Origin: Verrucomicrobia bacterium UBA7008 | GTDB taxonomy: Bacteria > Verrucomicrobiota > Kiritimatiellia > RFP12 > UBA1067 | Direction of reading: 5' to 3' | DNA: 39,820 bases | Assembly (NCBI GenBank): GCA_002449695.1 | Contig: DJXI01000093.1 | Coordinates: forward strand, 1 to 39,820 | Part shown: in pieces, positions 31,417 through 38,689 of the stretch | Layout: every line of letters starts with the position of its first letter | Position numbering within the stretch: position 1 is the stretch's first letter | Translations under genes and position numbers: made by a program | The notes under the pieces: model-generated | What the model was told of the DNA's origin: nothing | What the model saw: the letters and a program-made list of their open reading frames with translations, nothing else | The model's database searches: none

Positions 31417-32737
31417 AGCAGGACAATTCAACTGGCAGCAGAAGGGATGGCCGAGGGCGACTTGCAACCGGGCGGCCTTGCGTGACGAACTGGCGGCGTT
31501 CAAGGTCGCGTTCATGGAACTTAAAAAGGCCCTGAAGAAACCCCAGGACATGGAAGTCGTGGCGCGGACGCTGACGGACGAGGCGGTGAAAACCAGCGCG
31601 ATCGAGGGCGTGAACGTCGATGAGAGCGTCGTGATGTCGTCCATCTGCAAGGCGTTGGGCGTCGAGTATGCGCCGAAGGGCTTCACGAAGGACGCGCGCG
31701 CCGAGGGCGTCGCGCAGATGATGCTTGCCGTGCGCGAAAAATGGAACGCGCCGCTGACGGCGAAATTGCTGACGGGCTTTCATGGCGCGCTGATGGCGGG
31801 CGAGGAGAAGCGCGTGGCGGTCGGAGCGTTTCGCACCCACAAAGAGCCGATGCGCGTGATCCGCCGACATGCGGACGGGACGGCCGAAATCCGTTACGAG
31901 GCCCCGCCCAGCGAGAACGTGCCGAAGGAAATCGCCGCGTTCGCGAGGATGTGGAAGGCCCCCGCCACGACACCGGCGGACGTCGCGCTCAAATGCGCGA
32001 TGATCCATCCGCATTTCGAATCGATCCATCCGTTCGAGGACGGCAATGGCCGGGTTGGACGCGCCCTCGTGGCGAAGACGCTCGCCGAAGGGCTTGACAT
32101 GCCGCTCGTCCTGCCGATTTCGACAGTCATTGCGCGGCATCGCGCGGCGTACTACGAAGAAATCAACGAGGCATCGCGGTCGCTTGACTGGACGAACTGG
32201 GCGGCGTTTTTCATCCCCGTGCTAACGGAGATGATGACCTCGTTTGTCGCGGCGATGCGTTTCGTCAAGGCAAAGCGCGACTATCTTGCAAAATACGAAA
32301 GCGGCTTCTCGGAACGGGCGAGGAAGGTCGTCCTCCAAATGTTCGAGGATGGTGAAGAGGGCGCGAGGGGCGTGCTTTCGGCGGCGAAGTGGATGCGCAT
32401 GGCGAAGGTTTCGAAGCCGACGGCCATTGGTGATCTGCAGACGCTTGAGAAACTTGGCGCAATTGTTCGCGTCGACGATGGCATACGACTTGAATACGGG
32501 CTTTCCGGCTTTACGGTTGAGCCGATAAATGAGCCATTAAACGGTGAACTGGACGAGCGTCTGCTGAAGCTGGCCAAGACGCATCCAGGCGTTCAGTTGT
32601 CGTACATGAAGTCCGTGGTCGGAAAGAGCCTGGCGACCGTCAAACGCGCCATAGCCGCGCTGGTGAAGGCGGGGCTGATCGAGCACCGCGGCAGCAAGAA
32701 GACCGGCGGATATTATGTGAAGGAGGTCGTAAAATGA
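31412..32737 (+). CDS. Fic-domain protein (putative AMP-transferase) nested in the restriction-modification operon
   Basis: 441 residues. The N-terminal part (MRAGQFNWQQKGWPRATCNR...) resembles the DUF4172-type leader of Fic proteins and carries the autoinhibitory motif T61-S-A-I-E65-G66, which places an inhibitory Glu in the active site. The Fic core spans ~110-280 with HPFEDGNGR starting at catalytic His206 (IHPHFESIHPFEDGNGRVGR), and the flap GAFRTHKEPMRVI. The C-terminus has winged-helix-like segments (KPTAIGDLQTLEKLGAIV and SLATVKRAIAALVKAGLIEH). All catalytic residues look intact. Fic enzymes transfer AMP or another nucleotide to proteins; the target here is unknown, and the restriction enzyme or a phage or host factor are candidates. 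It overlaps both neighbours by 4 nt. AGGAGG at 32721 within its end serves the next gene. Confidence 0.9.
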   Translation: MRAGQFNWQQKGWPRATCNRAALRDELAAFKVAFMELKKALKKPQDMEVVARTLTDEAVKTSAIEGVNVDESVVMSSICKALGVEYAPKGFTKDARAEGVAQMMLAVREKWNAPLTAKLLTGFHGALMAGEEKRVAVGAFRTHKEPMRVIRRHADGTAEIRYEAPPSENVPKEIAAFARMWKAPATTPADVALKCAMIHPHFESIHPFEDGNGRVGRALVAKTLAEGLDMPLVLPISTVIARHRAAYYEEINEASRSLDWTNWAAFFIPVLTEMMTSFVAAMRFVKAKRDYLAKYESGFSERARKVVLQMFEDGEEGARGVLSAAKWMRMAKVSKPTAIGDLQTLEKLGAIVRVDDGIRLEYGLSGFTVEPINEPLNGELDERLLKLAKTHPGVQLSYMKSVVGKSLATVKRAIAALVKAGLIEHRGSKKTGGYYVKEVVK

Positions 32738-32738
32738 G
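32721..32738 (+). promoter_or_regulatory. Strong ribosome binding site plus right AAATGAG junction
   Basis: AGGAGG (32721-32726) lies 7 nt before ATG 32734, inside the last Fic codons. The AAATGAG junction copy is at 32732-32738. The good ribosome binding site shows that the second restriction-enzyme part is translated as its own polypeptide rather than by readthrough. Confidence 0.75.
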
Positions 32739-34317
32739 CGCGACAATCCATTATCATGACATCGGTGATTACCTGAGCCGAGAGGAGAAGCTGAAGATCA
32801 TCGACGACTTCGGCGACATCGCCTCCATCCCGTGGCAGACCATTGCGCCCGACAAGCACGGTGACTGGCTCAACAAGCGCGACAGCGAGTTCGACGACTA
32901 CATCCCCCTCGCGCCGGAGGAGAAGTTCGACTACCTTGCAAAGAGCTGGTTCACGGTCAATTCATCTGGACTAAAGACGGGCATGGATGCCGAGGCGATA
33001 AACTATTCAGCCGATGCGACTGTTGCTGCGATAAAGGCGAAAACAGGTTTCGGCGATCCAGCGCGACTCCGCGAATATTCTTATCGCCCATTCAACAAGC
33101 AGTGGCTTTACTATGACCGCGAAGTGAATCAAAGGCAATATCGCATTCCTGCAATCTTTCCGGTTGGCAAGTACTCCAACAAGGTTATTGGGGTAAAAAG
33201 TCCTGGCGGTTCAAAGGATTTCTCCTGTCTCATCACTGACTGCATACCCGACATTCAACCAGACGGAGGCATTCAATGTTTTCCTCTCTACTGGTACGAG
33301 AAGATTGAGCGCGACGATACCATCATGGAGTTGCCGGGGCTTGAGAAGCAGTCGGGCTATATCCGCCATGACGCCATCAGTGACTTCATATTAATGGAGT
33401 TCCGCAAGCTTGCCGGGCCGAGGGTGCAGAAGGAGGACATCTTTAACTATGTCTATGGCGCGTTGCACAATCCCGATTACCGCGCCAAATTCGCCGCGGA
33501 CTTGAAGAAGCAACTGCCGCGGTTGCCGCTCCCGAAGAATCGCAGGGAATTCGAGAAGATCGAGAAGATCGGACGCGAACTTGCGAACCTTCACTTGCAC
33601 TACGAGGAAATCGATCCGTGGCCGCTTGACGAAATTGCAGCGGGCAAGATTGACTATCGTGTGGAGAAGATGTCGTGGGCGAAAGACGGCAAGACGGTCC
33701 GCAAAGACATGCTGGTGGTGAATCCGTCGCTCACTCTCGCGGGCATCCCGAAGGAAGCGCACGAGTATGTGGTCAATGGCCGTACGCCGCTTGAGTGGTT
33801 GATTGAGCGGTATCAGGTTTCCACCCATGCCGAATCGGGCATCAAGAACGATCCGAACAAGTGGGGAGAGGAACACGGTTATCCTGAGTACATCGTCGAG
33901 TTGGTGAAGCGCATTGTCCGGCTGAGTGTCGAGACCGTTCGTTTGGTCGGCGAGCTTGGCGACGGCAAGAAAACTGCTGCGGAAGATGCCACACAGGCAC
34001 ATCCGAGCGCCACGCCGCCGTATTGGTGGAAGTCCGGCAAGTGGGGTGTTGCTTCGCCAATGCCCGAGGGCGGTCATGTCGTCATGGGCCTCAAGCACAA
34101 GTGGTACGAGAAGATCGAGGCCGGTCTCAAGCACGAAGAGCAGCGAGAGGTCAAGCCGTTCTGGGACGCCAAGCTCGCCGGTCGCAAAGGCAAGGAACTC
34201 CGCGCCGTGACCTTCATGAAGGGCCAGGCCTCCAAGGAGCAAATGACCTGGGAAGTCATCCGCGTCGATCTCCGCGGCAACTACTACTGTCTGGAACTCG
34301 GCAAGAGGATTGCGTAA
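32734..34317 (+). CDS. Type ISP-like restriction-modification enzyme, second part: target recognition plus ASCH-like domain
   Basis: 527 residues. It begins MSATIHYHDIGDYLSREEKL, which in undivided Type ISP enzymes directly follows the 'AITILVK' end seen in the gene at 28029. The rest is the C-terminal target-recognition region: WFTVNSSGLKTGMDAEAINY, LREYSYRPFNKQWLYYDREV, KRIVRLSVETVRLVGEL. It should choose the DNA site for the methyltransferase and nuclease of the first part. Together the two parts have 1655 residues, close to a full Type ISP enzyme. Residues ~430-527 (MGLKHKWYEKIEAGLKHEEQ, KELRAVTFMKGQASKEQMTW) look like an ASCH/PUA-type nucleic-acid-binding domain, not part of the usual enzyme. 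ATG 32734 overlaps the Fic stop. Confidence 0.83.
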   Translation: MSATIHYHDIGDYLSREEKLKIIDDFGDIASIPWQTIAPDKHGDWLNKRDSEFDDYIPLAPEEKFDYLAKSWFTVNSSGLKTGMDAEAINYSADATVAAIKAKTGFGDPARLREYSYRPFNKQWLYYDREVNQRQYRIPAIFPVGKYSNKVIGVKSPGGSKDFSCLITDCIPDIQPDGGIQCFPLYWYEKIERDDTIMELPGLEKQSGYIRHDAISDFILMEFRKLAGPRVQKEDIFNYVYGALHNPDYRAKFAADLKKQLPRLPLPKNRREFEKIEKIGRELANLHLHYEEIDPWPLDEIAAGKIDYRVEKMSWAKDGKTVRKDMLVVNPSLTLAGIPKEAHEYVVNGRTPLEWLIERYQVSTHAESGIKNDPNKWGEEHGYPEYIVELVKRIVRLSVETVRLVGELGDGKKTAAEDATQAHPSATPPYWWKSGKWGVASPMPEGGHVVMGLKHKWYEKIEAGLKHEEQREVKPFWDAKLAGRKGKELRAVTFMKGQASKEQMTWEVIRVDLRGNYYCLELGKRIA

Positions 34318-34552
34318 AACGTGAGACTGTAAAATGGAACTGCAAAATCGTGATTTTAAAATGGCATTAAGTGTGCTAATACATTTTCAGGGATGCGGAA
34401 TCCCTGTGCTGCCAGTTCATGATTCTTTCATCATAGAAAAAGAGAAAGAAGCAGAGTTGAAGGATGTCATGGAGAAGGTCTATTCTAAGTTTAATGGGAA
34501 ATTTTTCGTGCGTGGTAAAGAATAGCAATAGTTAGTTAAAGGTGGTGTATTT
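34318..34552 (+). other. AT-rich spacer with a gene remnant
   Basis: GC content drops sharply after the restriction-modification operon. The spacer holds the fragment at 34334-34525, then AAAGGTGG (34537-34544), the ribosome binding site of the next gene. No clear promoter or terminator is seen. The start (cgtgagactgtaaaat) resembles 35807-35825 (cgtgagatggtgttgtaaaat), perhaps a short shared junction sequence. Confidence 0.45.
34334..34525 (+). pseudogene. C-terminal fragment of a replication-type or polymerase-like protein
   Basis: The 63-codon ORF reads MELQNRDFKMALSVLIHFQG then CGIPVLPVHDSFIIEKEKEA. The 'GIPVLPVHDSFI' plus helical tail is what I recall from the C-termini of plasmid or phage replication proteins (the VHDSF motif of polymerase-like enzymes). 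The body of such a protein is missing, so this is probably a remnant of a mobile element that carried part of the island. It could be translated, but it has no convincing ribosome binding site. Confidence 0.4.
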
Positions 34553-35803
34553 ATGAAGCCATTTTGCACATATGACTTAGACGAATCTGTCCGGGCCCTT
34601 CCTGGCAAGATTAATGCGCGTGTTGATGAATTTACAGACGCAGAACTCATGGCTAACGACGTTGATATTCTTTGCCGTAATTTGTATACAGAATTTAGAA
34701 TAGAACCAGTCGAGATTGATGATACGACAATGCCTAAGCCGGTTGTCATAAGGGGAAAGATTGAGAAGTACCTTGACTATGTTCATTATTTTGATGGGGG
34801 ACGAACTATAATCGTTGATGGTATAACATTATCATTTGCATTTCCATTTAACGGGGAAAGGCAATTGTTTGAATGTCGTGGGTCGACTTTTACATTTTCA
34901 CCATATCCATCAATCTCAATCCAGAATGGGTGCGTCATTTTCAAATATTCGTATGACGAAGACGCTATTAAACAGGATGGATGGCATGATGGTGTTATAT
35001 CGCGTGTAAAAAGTGATTTGTCAGAGATTAAGCGGGGCCTTTCCTATGTAAATTCTGATGCAGAAAGGGCGAACCTGCAATTGCCAGGCCAAATTCGTGC
35101 GGCAATCTTGGCGAAAAAGTCGCGGATTGAGGCTTTATACAAAGCAGCTGAATCGTTTGATGTTTCGGTAGGAGCAAATGAAGTTGCGCAGCGGATAATA
35201 GCGGTTTCCAAGCGCCCAATTTATCCGATTGCTCACACATACAATTCAGCCGCACCAGAATACTCCATCTCAGATGAAAATTACGCGGAAATTCTTAAGG
35301 TCATAAAACATACGGCAATGACATGGGAGCGCACCCCGAATTCATATCGTTATATGGGCGAGGAGGATTTGCGGAATGTCCTTTTGGCATCTTTAAATGG
35401 GCTCTTTCTAGGCAAGGCGAATGGCGAAGCGTTCCGCAAGGATGGCAAGACGGACATTTGTATAGAGGCCGAAGATCGTACGGCGTTTATTGCAGAATGC
35501 AAAATGTGGACAGGGGAAGGAGAAGTTCATAAGGCATTTGATCAGCTAGATTCGTATTCGACTTGGAGAGATTGCAAGGCGGCACTAATTTATTTCGTAG
35601 ATCGCAAGGATTTTCTTGCTATTGCTGGCAAGATGTTGGCGGTTTTACAGGATCAAAAAGATCTGCAGGGAGTCCGCGTACTTGATCGAAATGAGTTCGA
35701 TTGTCGGATGTTATCCAACCGTACTCCTGGGCATGCGATAAATGTCCGGGTGTTGCTTTTCAATTTGCATAGCGACGAGGATAAAAAGGGGGCTTCTAAA
35801 TGA
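34553..35803 (+). CDS. Putative PD-(D/E)XK nuclease of the defence island
   Basis: 416 residues. The C-terminal third carries a restriction-endonuclease-fold motif: Asp301 in KDGKTDICIE, then Glu315-x-Lys317 in TAFIAECKMWTGEG, followed by KAFDQLDSYSTWRDCKAALI and a strand-helix ending. That is the usual D...ExK arrangement of metal-dependent nucleases. The first ~200 residues (MKPFCTYDLDESVRALPGKI...) are a beta-rich domain followed by a helical stretch that I cannot name; it could sense a phage component or bind nucleic acid. ATG 34553 has AAAGGTGG upstream. The gene is low in GC compared with the chromosome. Its neighbours (Mrr, ApeA-like) support a defence role. Confidence 0.65.
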   Translation: MKPFCTYDLDESVRALPGKINARVDEFTDAELMANDVDILCRNLYTEFRIEPVEIDDTTMPKPVVIRGKIEKYLDYVHYFDGGRTIIVDGITLSFAFPFNGERQLFECRGSTFTFSPYPSISIQNGCVIFKYSYDEDAIKQDGWHDGVISRVKSDLSEIKRGLSYVNSDAERANLQLPGQIRAAILAKKSRIEALYKAAESFDVSVGANEVAQRIIAVSKRPIYPIAHTYNSAAPEYSISDENYAEILKVIKHTAMTWERTPNSYRYMGEEDLRNVLLASLNGLFLGKANGEAFRKDGKTDICIEAEDRTAFIAECKMWTGEGEVHKAFDQLDSYSTWRDCKAALIYFVDRKDFLAIAGKMLAVLQDQKDLQGVRVLDRNEFDCRMLSNRTPGHAINVRVLLFNLHSDEDKKGASK

Positions 35804-35844
35804 GCCGTGAGATGGTGTTGTAAAATAGCAAAAGGAGTATTAAA
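35804..35844 (+). promoter_or_regulatory. Short spacer with ribosome binding site for the Mrr gene
   Basis: AAAGGAG at 35831-35837 lies 7 nt before ATG 35845. The 41-nt gap has no clear promoter, so the Mrr gene is likely co-transcribed with the upstream nuclease gene. Confidence 0.55.
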
Positions 35845-36762
35845 ATGGCAGTTCCAGCATTCACGCAGTTTTTCCCAGTAGTGTTTCGGGTTCTCGCAGA
35901 CACGCAAGGCCCTCTGTCGCATAGAGAGCTGCGACAAAAATGTATAGAGACATTCCATTTAACTCAGGACGAGATCGCCGAGACTATTGCGTCAGGGCAA
36001 TCGCGGTTAGCGAATCGTATATATTGGGTCGTTTCATATTGCCGTATGGCTGGATTGCTGGAAAACGCAGCCAGAGGTTATGTGCAACTTACCGAAGATG
36101 GACGACGCTTTTATGGGGAGCATGGCGATGGTATTACTTTGGCGATGGTCAAGGAATGTCCTAGGTTTATTGAGCATCAAGAAGCGTCTTCTTCGGAGTC
36201 TGATGCCGACGAGTCATCGGATTCCAGTAGCACGATAACGCCAGAAGAACGAATAGCGGAAGCGGTCGCAGAATATAATGCAACCTTGTCATCTGAATTG
36301 TTGCAAGAGATTTACAACAACTTGTCTGACGATGCTTTCGAGAAACTCTGCGTTATGCTGTTGATTAAGATGGGCTATGGCAAGCCTGAACTGAATCGTG
36401 ATAGCGTTACGCCCCATAGTGGTGATGGTGGAATAGATGGTGTTGTTAAAGGTGATCCATTGGGCTTCGATTCGATTTACTTACAGGCTAAAAGATATGC
36501 GGCAGATGTTACGGTCGGTCCAAATCTGATTCGTGAATTTGTCGGGGCTATGTCTGGGAAGCGGAATGGAGCGTTTATTACGACATCCAGATTTACCCAA
36601 GGTGCTATAGCGGAGGCGCAAAGGAACATTGACAAGCATATAGTTCTTATTGATGGGCCAAAACTGCTGAAGTATATGATTGAATATGGTTTGGGAGTGC
36701 AAACAGTTGCGACCCATGCAATCAAGAAGGTTGATGCCGAGTTCTTTCGGGATGAGTTTTAG
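35845..36762 (+). CDS. mrr: Mrr-type restriction endonuclease
   Basis: 305 residues, the normal Mrr length. Residues 1-110 form the N-terminal winged-helix domain (MAVPAFTQFFPVVFRVLADT...SHRELRQKC, LANRIYWVVSYCRMAGLLEN, GYVQLTEDGRRFY). A Ser/Asp-rich linker (EASSSESDADESSDSSS) leads to the nuclease domain with HSGDGGIDGVVKGDPLGFDS, Asp198, Gln214-x-Lys216 (YLQAKRY) and GAFITTSRFTQGA. Type IV enzymes of this kind cut modified (methylated) foreign DNA. Having it beside an adenine methyltransferase means the host modification must be tolerated by it. Codon use is AT-rich, unlike the flanking chromosome, a sign of transfer. Confidence 0.9.
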   Translation: MAVPAFTQFFPVVFRVLADTQGPLSHRELRQKCIETFHLTQDEIAETIASGQSRLANRIYWVVSYCRMAGLLENAARGYVQLTEDGRRFYGEHGDGITLAMVKECPRFIEHQEASSSESDADESSDSSSTITPEERIAEAVAEYNATLSSELLQEIYNNLSDDAFEKLCVMLLIKMGYGKPELNRDSVTPHSGDGGIDGVVKGDPLGFDSIYLQAKRYAADVTVGPNLIREFVGAMSGKRNGAFITTSRFTQGAIAEAQRNIDKHIVLIDGPKLLKYMIEYGLGVQTVATHAIKKVDAEFFRDEF

Positions 36763-36792
36763 CTAATGTGAGATACAAAGGGATCATGGACC

Positions 36793-38199
36793 ATGGCCGA
36801 TAGAGATGACATACTAAAAGAGAGGCAAGAGCAGGAGTATCTTGGCATCTGGTGGATTCCCGGTGACGACGCCGAGCAGCGCAATGTCTCTGGGGTCATG
36901 CGAATTGCCGAGGGCGAAAAACTTGACCTTCAACTTCTGGGCACGTTTTCGCCGGATGACAGGAAGATCGCTTTTCAGGACTACCCTGTCGTCAATGGCG
37001 CAAGTCATGGGTTAAAGCGATTTACGATGTTCGATGTGTCTGTTGTGGGGCGGGAATCTAACGGATCGGAACCTGCAGAATTGGACGAAACCAAGCTTTG
37101 GTGCTTGGAGGGATGGGTTGGACCGGAATGTTATAATAAGAAAGAAGATATAGCGTTCTTTAGTTTGAGCGCCGGGATGTTCGGGCTGTCGGCGTGGCAT
37201 AATGTTCGCCCTTTTTCGTTTGACGATAATTGGGAAGCACATGAAACAAAACTTGTCTATAAACGGCCGGAAGATGTATTGTTGTTTGAAGATGACTATG
37301 TGACGATCTCTGTTGGATATGCATGGAAGGGGCCTACTCGGGCTATTGGCCAGACTGAGGCGGATGTACGGCATGAAGCTCAATTTGTCATTAAGTCAAA
37401 GGCGGGTAAACTGCCGTTTTACGGTGATGATCGGTCGTACGAGTTTTATCTGAATTTTGTTCGTGCGATAATCGGGCTCATGACAGGTGCGCCCGCACCG
37501 CTTTACAATTGCACGGGCGTATTACGACGACATGAAATGCCTCATGATGGCAAGCCATTTGTTCCGGAGATTGTTCTTAAGCATACATGGCGTCGCGACA
37601 TGCCGAAGTTGCCGGAAAAAGGGCTTTCGCCGCTTGATGTCTTGGTGCCATGCGCGAAACTTGGGAATGTTCGCGAAGTGACGAGTAATTTCTTTAAACT
37701 GCCGAAGTTGGCACGTGACTTTGTTGGCCACCTTGTATATTTGAATGGTTGTGATTCAAATCTGACTCAGGGTGTTTTGTCTGAATTGGTGTTTATGTTT
37801 GAAGGCATTCATCGGGAGTTGTATGGTGCAGACAGGAAATTGATTTTGAGATTTATTGATGAGTTAGCTCGATTGGCGGATGTGTTCCCGTATTTGGGTG
37901 ATGATGAGTTAGGATTGTCTTTGGCCATATTTATCAAGAAACGTCGAGACAATTATTCTCATGCCAATCCAGATGATTATCATAATGAGTTGCGCTTATT
38001 TATCTTTGCTAAGATGTGGATGCATCAATTTATCGCGGCTATGATTTTAGTTAAGTGCGGGATGAATCCAAAGGACTTGTTCAAAAGTTTGGCGGCAAAT
38101 CATTCATACGCTAATCTCTCCAGAGAATTGCCGGGCTTGATTCGCCGTCACCGTAGTTTGCATCCGTCGGAACTTGCGGACACAAAAAAGTATCTGTAA
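36793..38199 (+). CDS. apeA: ApeA-like HEPN anti-phage protein
   Basis: 468 residues. The N-terminus (YLGIWWIPGDDAEQRNVSGV then LDLQLLGTF) matches the ApeA N-terminal domain pattern of W-P followed by a 'V.G.L' strand. The C-terminal ~150 residues are helical and contain the HEPN ribonuclease motif Arg385-Asp-Asn-Tyr-Ser-His390 (KKRRDNYSHAN). HEPN enzymes of this type cleave RNA on infection and stop growth (abortive infection). I see no neighbouring antitoxin. ATG 36793 is preceded by AAAGGG ~10 nt upstream; ATG 36786 is out of frame. Low GC and short spacing (30 nt) link it to the Mrr gene. Confidence 0.75.
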   Translation: MADRDDILKERQEQEYLGIWWIPGDDAEQRNVSGVMRIAEGEKLDLQLLGTFSPDDRKIAFQDYPVVNGASHGLKRFTMFDVSVVGRESNGSEPAELDETKLWCLEGWVGPECYNKKEDIAFFSLSAGMFGLSAWHNVRPFSFDDNWEAHETKLVYKRPEDVLLFEDDYVTISVGYAWKGPTRAIGQTEADVRHEAQFVIKSKAGKLPFYGDDRSYEFYLNFVRAIIGLMTGAPAPLYNCTGVLRRHEMPHDGKPFVPEIVLKHTWRRDMPKLPEKGLSPLDVLVPCAKLGNVREVTSNFFKLPKLARDFVGHLVYLNGCDSNLTQGVLSELVFMFEGIHRELYGADRKLILRFIDELARLADVFPYLGDDELGLSLAIFIKKRRDNYSHANPDDYHNELRLFIFAKMWMHQFIAAMILVKCGMNPKDLFKSLAANHSYANLSRELPGLIRRHRSLHPSELADTKKYL

Positions 38200-38498
38200 A
38201 AATTATGATGAATGCAATAGGTCTGGGATCATTGGGGGTAGACATGATTGTCACAGTAAATTGCCGCATGTCGGGCGAGGCTGGGGCGGGGAAGTCGGTC
38301 GTGCTGGCGTCAATTCGAATGATATATAGTGGAGGAAATAGAAAGTGAAGATTGGCACAGATATGCGTAAGAAAAATCAAACGGGCGGGGTTGTGTAGTT
38401 TGTGGCGTCTGGAGAAGCAAGCTGATTGTGGGTGATGAATTCGATCGGGCGGGCGTTGGGTGTGGCCTGTGTGATATAATATGAAGCGTAGGTAGAGG

Positions 38499-38629
38499 AT
38501 GAAGAAGATCGAATACATTCCGAAGTTTACGGTGAGCGGCAAGGCGATGCGGTTGTCGCACCGAAGCAGACGGGCGCGCAGGGGTTTTACAAGGTCTGGG
38601 TCAGCGACGCGCCGATCACGGCTGAGTGA
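38499..38629 (+). pseudogene. Frameshifted remnant of a C-terminal protein tail
   Basis: From ATG 38499 one frame reads MKKIEYIPKFTVSGK. Shifting frame near 38543 continues as GDAVVAPKQTGAQGFYKVWV and SDAPITAE, ending at TGA 38627-38629. The 'GAQGFYKVWVSD' ending looks like the end of secreted beta-sandwich proteins common in this type of genome. The two halves together suggest one small gene or gene end broken by an indel. A TATAAT box lies just upstream. Confidence 0.4.
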
Positions 38630-38670
38630 GCAGAGAATGGGGGCGGCGTACGGAGCGCGGGCAGATATGA

Positions 38671-38689
38671 TATACTACGCGTCGACAAA
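38671..38689 (+). promoter_or_regulatory. TATACT promoter of the radical SAM gene, very short leader
   Basis: GATATACTACGCG resembles the trxB promoter. The -10 box TATACT (38671-38676) lies 13 nt before ATG 38690, leaving a leader of about 6 nt without a ribosome binding site. No -35 is evident. Confidence 0.5.

Larger units (their letters stand above)
38200..38689 (+). other. Decayed right edge of the defence island
   Basis: About 490 bp with no intact gene. GC content rises gradually towards chromosomal levels. It contains a promoter-like TATAAT (38475-38480), a two-frame coding remnant (38499-38629) and the promoter of the next gene. Short open frames around 38230-38400 (for example ...MSGEAGAGKSVVLASIRMIYS in the + strand from about 38266) end quickly. 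No tRNA, integrase or obvious direct repeat marks an attachment site. Confidence 0.5.

Noticed and set aside
31415..32733. Sequencing or assembly error splitting the Type ISP gene
   Set aside because: The interruption is a full-length Fic gene with intact motifs, two ATGA seams and its own ribosome binding sites, not a simple frameshift.
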